The notes under the pieces are model-generated. The model saw nothing but the letters and a program-made list of their open reading frames with translations. It was not told the DNA's origin and did not search any database. A stretch of 64,000 nt of DNA, taken from contig NZ_KI519429.1 in assembly GCF_000482465.1 (NCBI RefSeq), positions 124,001 to 188,000 on the forward strand, written 5' to 3'. Both the position numbers and the translations under genes were made by a program. Numbering within the stretch: position 1 is the first letter of the stretch; the number at the start of each line of letters is the position of its first letter. The DNA is from Runella limosa DSM 17973. GTDB taxonomy: Bacteria; Bacteroidota; Bacteroidia; Cytophagales; Spirosomataceae. This document shows, piece by piece, positions 1 through 8,866 of this stretch.

Positions 1-1
1 G

Positions 2-703
2 GATGGAGGCGTGCATCAGTTGGATTTGTTTCCGATTGCGCCCATTGAAAATCCCGTTGAAATGGACGAAAAATTACCCAACGTCCTCCAGAAACTTCGC
101 GATAGTAAAAATCCCAATTACCCAGAGTTATTTAAAAAAGCCTTTGGCACAACCGACATCACCACCGAGCGATTTACCAAGGCCTTGTCGCAGTTTATGG
201 TGTTTTTGGTGTCCAACAACTCCCGCTACGACCTTTACTTACGCGGTACTACCAACGCCCTCACGGCGACCGAAAAAGAAGGATTGGCATTATTTAAACA
301 AAAATGCGCTACCTGCCACGCGGGTGAGTTGTTTACCGACCAATCGTTTCGCAACAATGGCCTCGACAACAGTCGCAGCAGCGATCAAGGGCGGTTCCTC
401 ATCACTCAAAATACCGACGACCTCTTTAAATTTAAAGTTCCTAGCCTACGCAATGTCGGCTACACCTCCCCTTACATGCACGACGGCCGTTTTAGCACCC
501 TCGAACAAGTGCTAAACCACTACTCCACCAACGTCCAAAAAACCGCTACCTTAGACCCAGCACTGCAAACCAACGGCCAACTCGGCATTGCGATGACCGA
601 CGACGAAAAGGCCAAAATCATTGCCTTCTTAAAAACACTCTCCGACGAACAATTTGTAAAAGACTACCGCTTTGCCGACCCTGGCTTTGGGAAGGCGTTT
701 TAG
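2..703 (+). CDS. Di-haem cytochrome c peroxidase / MauG family protein, C-terminal part
   Basis: The gene is cut by the left window edge; the reading frame is open from base 2 with no start visible. The fragment begins with a DGG..L....PI.NPVEM-type segment that is typical of periplasmic di-haem peroxidases. It has a c-type haem motif CATCH near residue 100 and a later segment PSLRNVGYTSPYMHDGRF, which in this family carries the distal-side methionine and histidine. It ends with the usual T.DEK..I.AFLKTL helix. Family role: periplasmic reduction of H2O2, or MauG-like oxidation, using electrons from cytochromes. The N-terminal haem domain and any signal peptide lie outside the window, so peroxidase and MauG-like function cannot be separated. 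Confidence 0.9.
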   Translation, partial: DGGVHQLDLFPIAPIENPVEMDEKLPNVLQKLRDSKNPNYPELFKKAFGTTDITTERFTKALSQFMVFLVSNNSRYDLYLRGTTNALTATEKEGLALFKQKCATCHAGELFTDQSFRNNGLDNSRSSDQGRFLITQNTDDLFKFKVPSLRNVGYTSPYMHDGRFSTLEQVLNHYSTNVQKTATLDPALQTNGQLGIAMTDDEKAKIIAFLKTLSDEQFVKDYRFADPGFGKAF

Positions 704-756
704 TAGGATGATAATTGAATAATCTTAGGAAGTTTAATCAACAAAAACATCAAACT

Positions 757-957
757 ATGGAAAACAGAACAATGGGAGTCTTCTTTTTTATGATTATCGG
801 AATCATATCTGGGAGAGCTTTAATAAAGAAATTTGACCCTGATATTTTCAAATTTCATGAGCCATTAACTTCCCTCATTTATGTTATTTACATTCTTGGA
901 TTCTTAGCCTCTATTTTGGGTTTACTAATGATCTACAAAAATCGAAATCAAAAATAA
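757..957 (+). CDS. Small two-helix membrane protein, unknown function
   Basis: This 66-residue protein has a hydrophobic segment near residues 7-22 and a second near 40-60, followed by a basic tail (YKNRNQK), so a small inner-membrane protein with two helices is likely. I chose the ATG at 757; a TTG at 715 would add 14 residues with no clear feature. No family is recognised. It sits 53 bp after the peroxidase gene on the same strand. The 150 bp after it show no gene or obvious signal. Confidence 0.5.
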   Translation: MENRTMGVFFFMIIGIISGRALIKKFDPDIFKFHEPLTSLIYVIYILGFLASILGLLMIYKNRNQK

Positions 958-1111
958 TCACAAGAGTTATCTACTGAGACGCAAGACTATCTTACAGGCT
1001 ATCCTCAAAAAAGTAATCGAAAGCCATCAAATTGAATTTGTATGCGGTATATGGGCACCGACGTCACGATGAACGATTTGTTTGAGTAAAAAATGTATGA
1101 CAAACATCTTC

Positions 1112-2209
1112 ATGAAAAAACTAAGCCGCTTTCTCTTTCGCATCCACAGTTGGTTTGGACTGGCGACAGGGGTATTTTTACTCTTACTGGGGCTGAGTGG
1201 GTCTATTTTGATGTTTATGGAGGAATTGGATCCGATTATCTATCGCAACTCCCTCCGTGTAAAACCCACTGGGCAACCGCTCCCCATCGACAGTATTTAT
1301 CGTATTATCACGGCCGAATACCCGCAACTTGATGGAATCGCTTGGCTTAACTCCGAAGCTACGCCCGAAGAGTCGTATCATTTTCGGTTATACATGAACG
1401 ATACTCGCCTCATTTCGTACGATTTGGGGGCGATAAACATCAACCAATACACGGGTACAATTTTGCGTAAAGGCCGCAGTGACGACCTCGAAGTGGGCTG
1501 GATTGAATGGATTTTTCAATTCCATTTTTCGTTCCACCTCGGAATGCCTGGCGCCGCCCTGGCGGCTATTTTTGGCCTCACGATGCTGATTTCTATCCTA
1601 ACGGGAGTGGTGGTGTATCGAAAATTTATTTGGAAAGTGCTGACGTTTAGGGTGAAAGTCAACCGCAAAAACTGGCGCACGGTCTCGTCTGACTTGCACC
1701 GCATCATCGGCGTATGGTCGTTGGCACTCAACGTCATCATCTTTTTTACGGGCTTTTGGATGAATCTTTTTGCCTTTGAAAAGAAAACGTGGGACAACGA
1801 AGTAATTCCCACTCCTACCAATACCCTTGCGAAAGTTTCACTTCAAAACCTGTACCAACAAGCCCTTCAAAAAGCACCCAATTTTACGCCCAACTACGTC
1901 TATTTACCCACGCAACCACATCGTAAGTTTAACGTCAGGGGGTATTACAACGACGAAAACCGCTTGTTTTCTAGCCGAAATGCTATTCTTTTTGATGCCT
2001 ATACGGGTAAATTTATCGGCATTACCCGCTATGCCGACTTGTCGGCGTGGGAAAAAATTGAAGCGACTTTCCATCCCCTGCACGTCGGAAATTTTGGGGG
2101 TATTTTCCTCAAAATAGTCTATGTCATCGTGGGCCTCACTCCTGGCGTATTGTCAGTGACGGGCTTCTTACTTTGGTGGCGTCGTAAACTTAGAGCTACT
2201 CGTAGCTAA
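1112..2209 (+). CDS. PepSY-associated transmembrane protein (PiuB-like)
   Basis: A protein of about 365 residues starts with KKLSRFLFRIHSWFGLATG, a helix opening typical of PepSY_TM proteins, and has four main hydrophobic segments (about 15-40, 145-175, 205-230 and 330-355). Conserved histidines lie in the helices (RIHSW, DLHRIIG, HPLHVGNFGG). The family is linked to iron-siderophore uptake and to inner-membrane ferric reductase activity, but the substrate here is unknown. The start at 1112 (MKKLSRF) is preferred; an in-frame ATG at 1097 adds five residues. It precedes the Crp-type regulator and may be a separate unit. Confidence 0.8.
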   Translation: MKKLSRFLFRIHSWFGLATGVFLLLLGLSGSILMFMEELDPIIYRNSLRVKPTGQPLPIDSIYRIITAEYPQLDGIAWLNSEATPEESYHFRLYMNDTRLISYDLGAININQYTGTILRKGRSDDLEVGWIEWIFQFHFSFHLGMPGAALAAIFGLTMLISILTGVVVYRKFIWKVLTFRVKVNRKNWRTVSSDLHRIIGVWSLALNVIIFFTGFWMNLFAFEKKTWDNEVIPTPTNTLAKVSLQNLYQQALQKAPNFTPNYVYLPTQPHRKFNVRGYYNDENRLFSSRNAILFDAYTGKFIGITRYADLSAWEKIEATFHPLHVGNFGGIFLKIVYVIVGLTPGVLSVTGFLLWWRRKLRATRS

Positions 2210-2290
2210 GTATTATTTCTGACTTTTGTCATATTGATACTCAGAAATATTACTCAATTTGTCTATAATTACTAAAATTAAGATAGACAA

Positions 2291-2890
2291 ATGGCGGGTA
2301 TTCCATCAGCGATATTACAACAATATGGAGCATCACTCAATCGCTTTGTCAAAGGTGAATACATCTTTTACGAAGGTTGGCCTGCTCACTTTTATTTTCA
2401 GGTGGAGGAAGGTAACATTAAGATGCTGAATGGCGGCGAAAACAACGATTATATCCAAGGTGTTTTTTCTCAGGGAGAGGGTTTCGGAGAACCGCCATTA
2501 ATCGGTGACTTCCCCTACCCTGCCGATGCCCGAGCCGTTTCCAATGCAAAGGTGTGGGTCCTCAAAAAAGTTGAATATCTACGCCTATTGCGCGAAAATC
2601 CCGATATTCATTTTGAGCTTACCAAAATTTTAGCCAAGCGACTTTGCCACAAAAACAAGCTCCTCAATGCCATAAATACCCAAAGTCCTGAGCAACGAAT
2701 TTTGACCATCATCGACTTTTTTAAACAAAAATCACCACGCTCTGGCGATTGTTTTGAAGTCCCCATCACCCGTCAAGCCATTGCCGATATGACGGGGCTA
2801 CGGGTAGAAACAGTCATCAAAAAAGTGATTCAACTCGCAGATATAGGAGAGTTAAAAATTGCTAATCACAAAATTATGCGACCTTGGTAG
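2291..2890 (+). CDS. Crp/Fnr family transcriptional regulator
   Basis: This 199-residue protein has an N-terminal cyclic-nucleotide-binding-like domain (about 15-115, with GEGFGEPPLIGDFPYPADA in the phosphate-cassette position) and a C-terminal winged helix-turn-helix (about 150-199). The recognition helix follows ITRQAIADMTGLRVETVIKK. There is no N-terminal FNR-type cysteine cluster, so a 4Fe-4S oxygen sensor is unlikely; a DNR-like NO/haem sensor or another ligand is possible. It lies directly upstream of the nos genes but is separated from them by a strong terminator at 2912-2935. A role as regulator of nosZ is therefore inferred from position only. Confidence 0.88.
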   Translation: MAGIPSAILQQYGASLNRFVKGEYIFYEGWPAHFYFQVEEGNIKMLNGGENNDYIQGVFSQGEGFGEPPLIGDFPYPADARAVSNAKVWVLKKVEYLRLLRENPDIHFELTKILAKRLCHKNKLLNAINTQSPEQRILTIIDFFKQKSPRSGDCFEVPITRQAIADMTGLRVETVIKKVIQLADIGELKIANHKIMRPW

Positions 2891-2911
2891 ATTCCTCAAC
2901 TGACACTTCTC

Positions 2912-2935
2912 AAGCCCCTCGTTGGGGCTTTTTTT
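2912..2935 (+). terminator. Rho-independent terminator after the Crp/Fnr gene
   Basis: AAGCCCC (2912-2918) pairs with GGGGCTT (2924-2930) across a 5-nt loop and runs into T residues. It begins 22 bp after the regulator stop codon. Confidence 0.85.
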
Positions 2936-3019
2936 ATTTAGTACACTTCCTCCCAAATCCTGTCAAAGATTAGGGAAGCAGTATGATTCAAACCATAAGT
3001 TTTTGGGGGTAAGCTGCTG

Positions 3020-3027
3020 TACGTTTG
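3020..3027 (+). promoter_or_regulatory. Candidate Bacteroidota -7 promoter element for the nos run
   Basis: TACGTTTG matches the TAnnTTTG -7 consensus. It lies 30 bp upstream of the cytochrome c lipoprotein ATG and downstream of the terminator. A TTTG at 3002-3005 could act as the -33 element but the spacing of 14 is short, so the promoter may need an activator. Confidence 0.5.
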
Positions 3028-3057
3028 TGCTGTTGTTAACCAAAAACCAATTTCCTA

Positions 3058-3522
3058 ATGAAACGTTTATTCCTTTATTTATTAACCCTCACCGCTCTCC
3101 TTTGGTATGGTTGCTCTGGCAAAGGGGCAGAACAGCGGGCAGAAGCTCCAGAAACAAACCCAAAAGAGATTTTGGAACAACCCGAAACGCACGGTACTGA
3201 AGTCAAAGAGGTAGCTCTTTCTACCCCGCTCGACCAAGCCATGGTCAAAAAAGGAAGCGACATTTACGACCTAAAATGTATGTCGTGCCACAAACTCACC
3301 GATGAAAAACTGGTTGGGCCAGGTTGGAAAGAGGTAACCAAAAAACGCAAACCTACATGGATTATCAACATGATTACTAACGTGGACATGATGCTCGCCG
3401 AAGATGCCGAAGCCCAAAAACTCTTGGAACAATGCCTAGTCAGAATGCCTAACCAAAACATCACCGCCGAGGAAGCCCGCAGCGTATTAGAATTTATGCG
3501 TAAAAACGACGGTGAGAAATAA
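3058..3522 (+). CDS. Cytochrome c lipoprotein of the nos cluster
   Basis: This 154-residue protein has a lipoprotein signal (LLWYGC, Cys at about 19), a charged linker, and one c-type haem motif CMSCH near residues 74-78. The methionine in VRMPNQNIT is a plausible axial haem ligand. Small cytochromes c are regularly encoded next to clade II nosZ and are thought to pass electrons to the reductase; that role is inferred here from position, 65 bp before nosZ. It is probably anchored on the periplasmic side of the inner membrane. Confidence 0.88.
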   Translation: MKRLFLYLLTLTALLWYGCSGKGAEQRAEAPETNPKEILEQPETHGTEVKEVALSTPLDQAMVKKGSDIYDLKCMSCHKLTDEKLVGPGWKEVTKKRKPTWIINMITNVDMMLAEDAEAQKLLEQCLVRMPNQNITAEEARSVLEFMRKNDGEK

Positions 3523-3535
3523 CTGTGCGTGTATA

Positions 3536-3554
3536 GGGTTGCTCACAACCCGAC
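3536..3554. repeat. Short hairpin repeat GGGTTG/CAACCC between cytochrome c and nosZ
   Basis: GGGTTG-CTCA-CAACCC followed by GAC is the reverse complement of the element at 54942-54960 and a variant of the 37-bp tandem repeat unit at 22082-22293. There the stem is GGGATG/CATCCC, so one base pair has changed on both sides. It sits in the 65-bp gap within the nos run. Confidence 0.75.
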
Positions 3555-3587
3555 GAATAATCATACCTAATTTAAAACCATACTTCA

Positions 3588-5627
3588 ATGAAAACCAATA
3601 TCATCAACAGCATCGCGGTTGCGGTGCTTGCAGGGGGCTTTTTTGCCTGCAAACCCGACAACGCTGGTAAAAATGGCGGTTCGGAAATTGCAGGAGATGC
3701 CGCCCAAAAAGTATATGTTGCCCCAGGGAAACATGACGAATTTTACAACATTGTTTCGGGAGGATTCAACGGCCAACTTTCGGTTGTCGGATTGCCTTCA
3801 GGGCGGGTATTTCGAATCATTCCTGTTTTTTCACAATTTGCCGAAAACGGCTGGGGCTACAGCGAAGAAACCAAACCTATGCTCAATACGTCGCACGGAT
3901 TTGTTCCATGGGACGACTCCCACCACGTAGCACTCTCGACCACCAACGGCGAACATGACGGACGTTGGGCATTCATCAACGGCAACAACACCCCCCGTAT
4001 CGCCCGCGTCAGCCTTTCTACGTTTCGCACCGACGAAATCATAGAGCTCCCAAACTCAGGTGGCAATCACTCGTCGCCATTCATTACCGCTAATACCGAA
4101 TACGCCGTAGCAGGAACCCGTTTTTCAGTTCCTCCCGATGCCAACGCCGATGTGCCCATCAGTAGCTTTAAACAAAACTTCAAAGGGTATATCAGTTTTG
4201 TGAGTATCGACAAAACGACTGGGCACATGGGGGTTAAGTTTCAGTTGAAAACCCCTGGCGTAAGTTTTGACTTGGCAAGAGCTGGCAAAGGAAAGTCGGA
4301 TGGTTGGTTCTTTTTCTCTTGCTACAATACCGAACAAGCCGCTTCTTTGTTGGAAGTAAATGCCTCTCAAAAGGACAAAGACTTTATTTTGGCCGTCAAC
4401 TGGAAAAAAGCAGAGGAGTACTTAGCACAAGGAAAAGGTAAAAAAGAAGCCGCTAAGTACGCACACAACATTTATGACGAAAAAACGCACTCAGCTACTT
4501 CTACCATTCTAACGGAAGTAATGACCCTCGATCCCAAAGAATGCCCAGGGATGTTGTATTTTATGCCTTGTCCCAAATCCCCTCACGGTTGTGACGTGGA
4601 TCCAACGGGCAGTTATATCGTAGGTTCGGGTAAATTGGCGGCAGTTATTCCTGTGTTTTCGTTTGACAAAATGCAAAAAGCCATTGCTGCCAAAACATTC
4701 GATGGCGATTTTGACGGTATTCCTGTCCTAAAATACGACGCAGTACTTCATGGTGAAGTAAAAAAACCAGGCTTGGGCCCTCTTCACACTGAGTTTGATG
4801 GTCAAGGCAATGCCATTACTTCGTTCTTTGTATCGTCTGAATTGGTAAAATGGAACATCGAAAAACTCGAAGTCCTCGACCGTGTTCCTACTTACTATTC
4901 TGTGGGGCACTTGTGTATCCCAGGCGGCCCTACTGCCAAGCCTCACGGCAAATACGTAATTGCGTACAACAAAATTACCAAAGACCGTTACTTGCCAACA
5001 GGCCCAGAATTGACTCAATCAGCACAATTGTATGATATTTCGGGCGACAAAATGAAACTTTTGCTCGACTTCCCGACCATTGGCGAGCCCCACTACGCCG
5101 AAGCCATTCCAGCTTCATTGGTTGAAAAAAATACCAAAAAGATATTCAAGTTGGAAGAAAACAACCACCCTTACGTGGCTAAAGGCGAGAAAGAGACCAA
5201 AGTAGTACGCAAAGGCAACGAAGTACACGTTTATATGACGTCGATTCGGTCACACTTTACCCCTGACAATATCGAAGGAGTAAAAATGGGCGATGAGGTA
5301 TTTTTCCACGTCACCAACCTCGAACAAGACTGGGACGTGCCACACGGATTTGCCGTGCGCGGCGCACAAAATGCCGAAATCCTCATCATGCCAGGCGAAA
5401 CTTCGACCTTGCGCTGGAAACCTACCAAAGTCGGAGTTACGCCAATGTACTGCACCGATTTCTGCTCGGCACTCCACCAAGAAATGCAAGGTTACGTGCG
5501 GGTTTCACCAGCAGGCAGTAGTGTGCCGTTGACCTGGGGAACAGGCAAAACCCCAACCGCCGAAGCTGAAAAGAAAACGGCCAATGCCAAGCCCAAATTA
5601 AATACGCCTAAAGTAGCAATGAAATAA
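3588..5627 (+). CDS. nosZ: Nitrous-oxide reductase, clade II (Sec/lipoprotein type)
   Basis: This 679-residue enzyme catalyses the two-electron reduction of N2O to N2 in the periplasm. The N-terminus is a lipoprotein-like Sec signal (GGFFAC, Cys21) rather than a Tat signal, which marks clade II (atypical) NosZ. The beta-propeller CuZ histidines are represented by DDSHH (109-113), the HD at 123-124, and later LHTEFD, GHLC, KPHGKY and PHYAEA segments. The C-terminal cupredoxin domain has the full CuA set: His586, then C-x3-C-x3-H-x2-M at 622-633. The length is normal for clade II and no catalytic residue appears lost. Maturation proteins follow directly downstream. Confidence 0.97.
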   Translation: MKTNIINSIAVAVLAGGFFACKPDNAGKNGGSEIAGDAAQKVYVAPGKHDEFYNIVSGGFNGQLSVVGLPSGRVFRIIPVFSQFAENGWGYSEETKPMLNTSHGFVPWDDSHHVALSTTNGEHDGRWAFINGNNTPRIARVSLSTFRTDEIIELPNSGGNHSSPFITANTEYAVAGTRFSVPPDANADVPISSFKQNFKGYISFVSIDKTTGHMGVKFQLKTPGVSFDLARAGKGKSDGWFFFSCYNTEQAASLLEVNASQKDKDFILAVNWKKAEEYLAQGKGKKEAAKYAHNIYDEKTHSATSTILTEVMTLDPKECPGMLYFMPCPKSPHGCDVDPTGSYIVGSGKLAAVIPVFSFDKMQKAIAAKTFDGDFDGIPVLKYDAVLHGEVKKPGLGPLHTEFDGQGNAITSFFVSSELVKWNIEKLEVLDRVPTYYSVGHLCIPGGPTAKPHGKYVIAYNKITKDRYLPTGPELTQSAQLYDISGDKMKLLLDFPTIGEPHYAEAIPASLVEKNTKKIFKLEENNHPYVAKGEKETKVVRKGNEVHVYMTSIRSHFTPDNIEGVKMGDEVFFHVTNLEQDWDVPHGFAVRGAQNAEILIMPGETSTLRWKPTKVGVTPMYCTDFCSALHQEMQGYVRVSPAGSSVPLTWGTGKTPTAEAEKKTANAKPKLNTPKVAMK

Positions 5628-5637
5628 GGTTTCCACT

Positions 5638-5684
5638 ACCGACAAGGGGGCAAGCGCCTCGTTTGCCCTCCTTTGTCGGTTTTC
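5638..5684 (+). terminator. Terminator-like hairpin between nosZ and nosL
   Basis: ACCGACAA (5638-5645) pairs with TTTGTCGGT (5672-5680). The interior GGGGGCAAGCG and CGTTTGCCCTC also pair with mismatches, and a T run follows. It could act as a partial terminator that raises nosZ message relative to the accessory genes. Confidence 0.6.
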
Positions 5685-5697
5685 AAAAACTATTTTT

Positions 5698-6738
5698 ATG
5701 AAACCCCTCCGTCCGTTTACCATTGGTAGTTTGTATGTAGCGTCGTTGTCGCTCATTGCTACCTATTTTCTCCCACTTTGGCGCATCGACTTATGGGCGC
5801 CGCAGTATCCCGAAGGGCTTTCGATGCAAATTTGGCTCGACAAGCTTTCGGGTCAAGTCGAGATCATCAACGGCCTCAACCACTACATTGGTATGGCTCA
5901 CATCAAAGAAGAAATGTTTCCTGAATTTCAGTTTCTTTCTTACATCGTCGCTTTCTACATCGCTTTTGGCCTGCTGACGGCCTTTTTAAAAAGTCGTAAA
6001 ATGCTCATTAGCTATTTGGTCTTGCTCATTTTAGCTGGAGCTGCCGCTTTGTACGATTTTTGGAGTTGGGGCTACGAATACGGGCATAATTTGAGCCCAG
6101 ATGCTGCCATAAAAGTCCCAGGAATGTCGTATCAACCTCCGCTAATTGGCTATAAAGAACTCCTCAACTTCGGGGCATATTCCATTCCCGATGCAGGTGG
6201 ATGGGTTTTTGTAGCAGTGGGTATTCTCGTGATTCTTTTGGTAGCCTGCGAAACCTACTTCTGCCAACCCAAAAACCAGCTAGTTCCCAAAAGCAACGTT
6301 TCACCCGCCTTGGTGGTGTTTTTGTTGGGAACCATGGCTAGCCTCCAAAGTTGCGCCCAGCAACCCGAACCCATCCGTTACGGTCAAGAAGCCTGTGTGT
6401 TTTGTAAAATGACAATTATGGATAAAAAATTTGCGTCCGAAATTGTCAATAGCAAAGGAAAAGCGTTCAAGTTTGATGACCTAAGCTGCATGGTTAAATA
6501 CATAAAAACCAATCAATTAAAACAAGAAGAACTCACTTTTGTGGTAGTAAATGATTACAATCGACCAGGGGAGTTGATTGATACAAAAACGGCCATTTTT
6601 TTGAGTAGTAAAGAGCTTCGCAGCCCAATGCGCGGCGACATAGCAGCCTTTTCTGACAAAGCCAGTGCTGAAGCCGTAAAAGCTAAGTTTTCAGAAGCAA
6701 AAATACTGACGTGGAAAGAGGTTTTTGAAAGTTTATAA
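5698..6738 (+). CDS. nosL: Membrane-domain/NosL fusion protein
   Basis: This 346-residue protein has two parts. Residues about 1-205 carry four to five hydrophobic helices (about 10-30, 80-97, 102-122, 170-190, and 203-215 near the junction). Residues about 215-346 are a NosL copper-chaperone domain with ACVFCKM and FDDLSCM. NosL delivers Cu(I) for NosZ cluster assembly and is normally a small stand-alone lipoprotein. Here a lipobox-like LQSC persists at the junction but is internal, suggesting that an ancestral nosL was fused behind a membrane protein. It follows nosZ by 70 bp. The role of the membrane half is unknown. Confidence 0.88.
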   Translation: MKPLRPFTIGSLYVASLSLIATYFLPLWRIDLWAPQYPEGLSMQIWLDKLSGQVEIINGLNHYIGMAHIKEEMFPEFQFLSYIVAFYIAFGLLTAFLKSRKMLISYLVLLILAGAAALYDFWSWGYEYGHNLSPDAAIKVPGMSYQPPLIGYKELLNFGAYSIPDAGGWVFVAVGILVILLVACETYFCQPKNQLVPKSNVSPALVVFLLGTMASLQSCAQQPEPIRYGQEACVFCKMTIMDKKFASEIVNSKGKAFKFDDLSCMVKYIKTNQLKQEELTFVVVNDYNRPGELIDTKTAIFLSSKELRSPMRGDIAAFSDKASAEAVKAKFSEAKILTWKEVFESL

Positions 6739-6774
6739 ACGCCTTACTCTCAACTAATTTTAACCAAGTGTGTC

Positions 6775-8142
6775 ATGTTTCAAGTCAATAACTCTCCTTG
6801 TTGGGATCACAGAGTTTCACGAAGTTTTTCACGGAGTTACACAACGTATCCTCAACATTCCTCGGTGCAACTCTGTGCTTTTCAAACTCTGCGTCACTCT
6901 GTGTCGAGTAATTGGCGCACGTGCACTCTTTTAACTACTATCGCTTTCCTCATTTGCTTTACGAGTTATGCGCGTCTTTGGAAAATCACCCCAAAACAGC
7001 CTTTGAAACAAGCGATTGAACAGGCGAATGCCTACGATACACTCCTGATTCAAAAGGGCTTATACCGTATCCAAAATATCGTCATTGACAAACCCCTAAC
7101 CCTCATTGGCCAGCAGTTTCCAATTTTAGATATTCAATTTAAGAATGAAATTTTTACTGTCAAATCCAACGACGTCACCATCAAAGGCATCGAATTTAGA
7201 AACGTGGGTATGACGAGTATGATTGACTGGGCAGCCATCAAAGTATTGGAAGCGAGCAATATCCGTATTCTAAACAACCGAATCAGAAACTGTTATTTCG
7301 GGATTTATTTGTCGGCTTCCGACCATTGTTTGGTGCAAGGAAACGACGTGCAGGGCAACCCCAAAGAAGAACAAAATACTGGCAACGGCATTCACGCCTG
7401 GAAATGTGACAGCATTCTTATCCAACACAACCATACCCAAGGCCACCGCGACGGTATTTACTTTGAGTTTGTGACCAACTCTACCATTCAACACAATGAT
7501 AGTCAACAAAATATACGTTATGGACTGCATTTTATGTTTTCGCACAACAATGGCTATTTCTACAATCATTTCCATAAAAACGGTGCTGGCGTAGCCGTGA
7601 TGTACACCAAGTTTGTGACCATGAAACACAATATTTTTGAACAAAATTGGGGTGGGGCAGCCTACGGACTTTTGCTCAAAGATATTTCGGATAGTCACAT
7701 CGAACAAAATAGCTTCAAAACCAATACTGTCGGCGTATATATGGAAGGGTGTAGCCGTTCGGTATTTACCAAAAACCAATTTATCGCAAACGGGTATGCC
7801 CTCCGTGTTCAAGCCAATTGCGACGACAACACGCTTACTTACAGCAACTTTCGAGGAAACACCTTTGATGTAGCTACCAATGGCGACGTTGTTTTGAATC
7901 ACGTTTCACATAATTATTGGGACAAATACGAAGGCTATGACCTCAATCGCGACGGCATCGGCGACGTGCCCTTTCGCCCCGTGAGCCTGTACGCCACTGT
8001 CATTGAGCGAATCCCCCAAGCCATGATGCTACTGCGAAGCTTTACGGTCACCCTCCTCGACCGCATCGAAAAGATTATTCCTACCCTTACCCCCGAAGGA
8101 ATGAAGGACGAAAAACCACAAATGAAACCTTTAAAACTATAA
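6775..8142 (+). CDS. nosD: NosD periplasmic copper-processing protein
   Basis: The right-handed beta-helix (PbH1 repeats, about residues 70-430) has the repeated NxI.xN pattern of NosD, including TGNGIHAWKCD and GHRDGIYFEF. NosD works with the NosFY ABC transporter to mature the NosZ CuZ centre, probably by supplying sulfur. The N-terminus is uncertain. From the ATG at 6775 the first 42 codons run through a palindromic repeat (6808-6903) and do not look like a signal peptide. A GTG at 6901 would leave a short leader before TLLTTIAFLICFTSYA, which is a good signal sequence. I report the ATG but consider 6901 plausible. Confidence 0.9.
   Translation: MFQVNNSPCWDHRVSRSFSRSYTTYPQHSSVQLCAFQTLRHSVSSNWRTCTLLTTIAFLICFTSYARLWKITPKQPLKQAIEQANAYDTLLIQKGLYRIQNIVIDKPLTLIGQQFPILDIQFKNEIFTVKSNDVTIKGIEFRNVGMTSMIDWAAIKVLEASNIRILNNRIRNCYFGIYLSASDHCLVQGNDVQGNPKEEQNTGNGIHAWKCDSILIQHNHTQGHRDGIYFEFVTNSTIQHNDSQQNIRYGLHFMFSHNNGYFYNHFHKNGAGVAVMYTKFVTMKHNIFEQNWGGAAYGLLLKDISDSHIEQNSFKTNTVGVYMEGCSRSVFTKNQFIANGYALRVQANCDDNTLTYSNFRGNTFDVATNGDVVLNHVSHNYWDKYEGYDLNRDGIGDVPFRPVSLYATVIERIPQAMMLLRSFTVTLLDRIEKIIPTLTPEGMKDEKPQMKPLKL
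6808..6903. repeat. Imperfect inverted repeat (CACAGAGT family) at the nosD 5' end
   Basis: The left arm (6808-6842) is made of CACAGAGTTTCAC and CACGGAGTTACAC modules. The right arm (6865-6903) is its imperfect reverse complement, with GTGCAACTCTGTG and AACTCTGCGTCACTCTGTG. The low protein-like quality of this stretch suggests a dispersed palindromic element that has become part of the nosD open frame. Confidence 0.7.
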
Positions 8143-8146
8143 ACCC

Positions 8147-8866
8147 ATGATTCGCGCAGAAGCTATTTCAAAATCTTTTGGTAAACTCAACGTGCTCCGC
8201 AACGTAAGCGTGCGGCTCGACGCAGGGCGAGTCGTGGCGGTCATTGGGCCGAACGGTTCGGGAAAAACGACCTTTATCAAAACCCTGCTCGGGATGGTCG
8301 TGCCTGACAGCGGAACGGTATTGTTTGACAATCAACCCATTGAAAAACAACACGCCTATCGTTCTCAGATTGGTTACATGCCCCAAATCGGACATTACCC
8401 CGCCAATCTAAAAATCAGGCAGTTGTTTGAGATGATGGTGGATGTCCGCAAAAATGCCGCGACACAACTGGATGAAGATTTGGTAGAAGCATTTCACTTA
8501 AAAGGATTATTTGAAAAGCCATTAGGAACGCTATCGGGAGGAACCAAGCAGAAGGTGAGTGCGGCGTTGGCGTTTTTGTTTAACCCTTCGGTATTGATTT
8601 TAGACGAACCGACGGCAGGCTTAGACCCGCTTTCGAGCGAGATTTTGAAGGAAAAAATTCAGAAAGAGCACCAAAACGGAAAGCTCATTTTGATTACGTC
8701 TCACGTCATGTCTGATCTCGACGAACTCGCTACCGACGTGCTATACTTGCAAGATGGCAGCGTTCAGTTTTACAAAACCATCACCGAACTCAAGCTTGAA
8801 ACAGGCGAGAACAAACTCGGCCGCGTCATTGCACAACTGATGTCAAAAGTCCCACAAATGTCATGA
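8147..8866 (+). CDS. nosF: NosF ABC transporter ATPase
   Basis: This 239-residue ATPase has Walker A GPNGSGKTT at 34-42, signature LSGGTKQK at 129-136, Walker B VLILDEP at 149-155 and the H-loop ITSH. It pairs with NosY and NosD in CuZ maturation. It starts 4 bp after nosD and overlaps nosY by four bases (ATGA), so the three are translationally coupled. Confidence 0.95.
   Translation: MIRAEAISKSFGKLNVLRNVSVRLDAGRVVAVIGPNGSGKTTFIKTLLGMVVPDSGTVLFDNQPIEKQHAYRSQIGYMPQIGHYPANLKIRQLFEMMVDVRKNAATQLDEDLVEAFHLKGLFEKPLGTLSGGTKQKVSAALAFLFNPSVLILDEPTAGLDPLSSEILKEKIQKEHQNGKLILITSHVMSDLDELATDVLYLQDGSVQFYKTITELKLETGENKLGRVIAQLMSKVPQMS

Noticed and set aside
2231-2290. FNR-type box TTGAT-N4-ATCAA upstream of the Crp/Fnr gene
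   Set aside because: A TTGAT half-site is present at about 2235 but no correctly spaced ATCAA partner.
7270-7902. Minus-strand open frame opposite nosD
   Set aside because: It mirrors the regular beta-helix repeats of NosD and is not supported by context.
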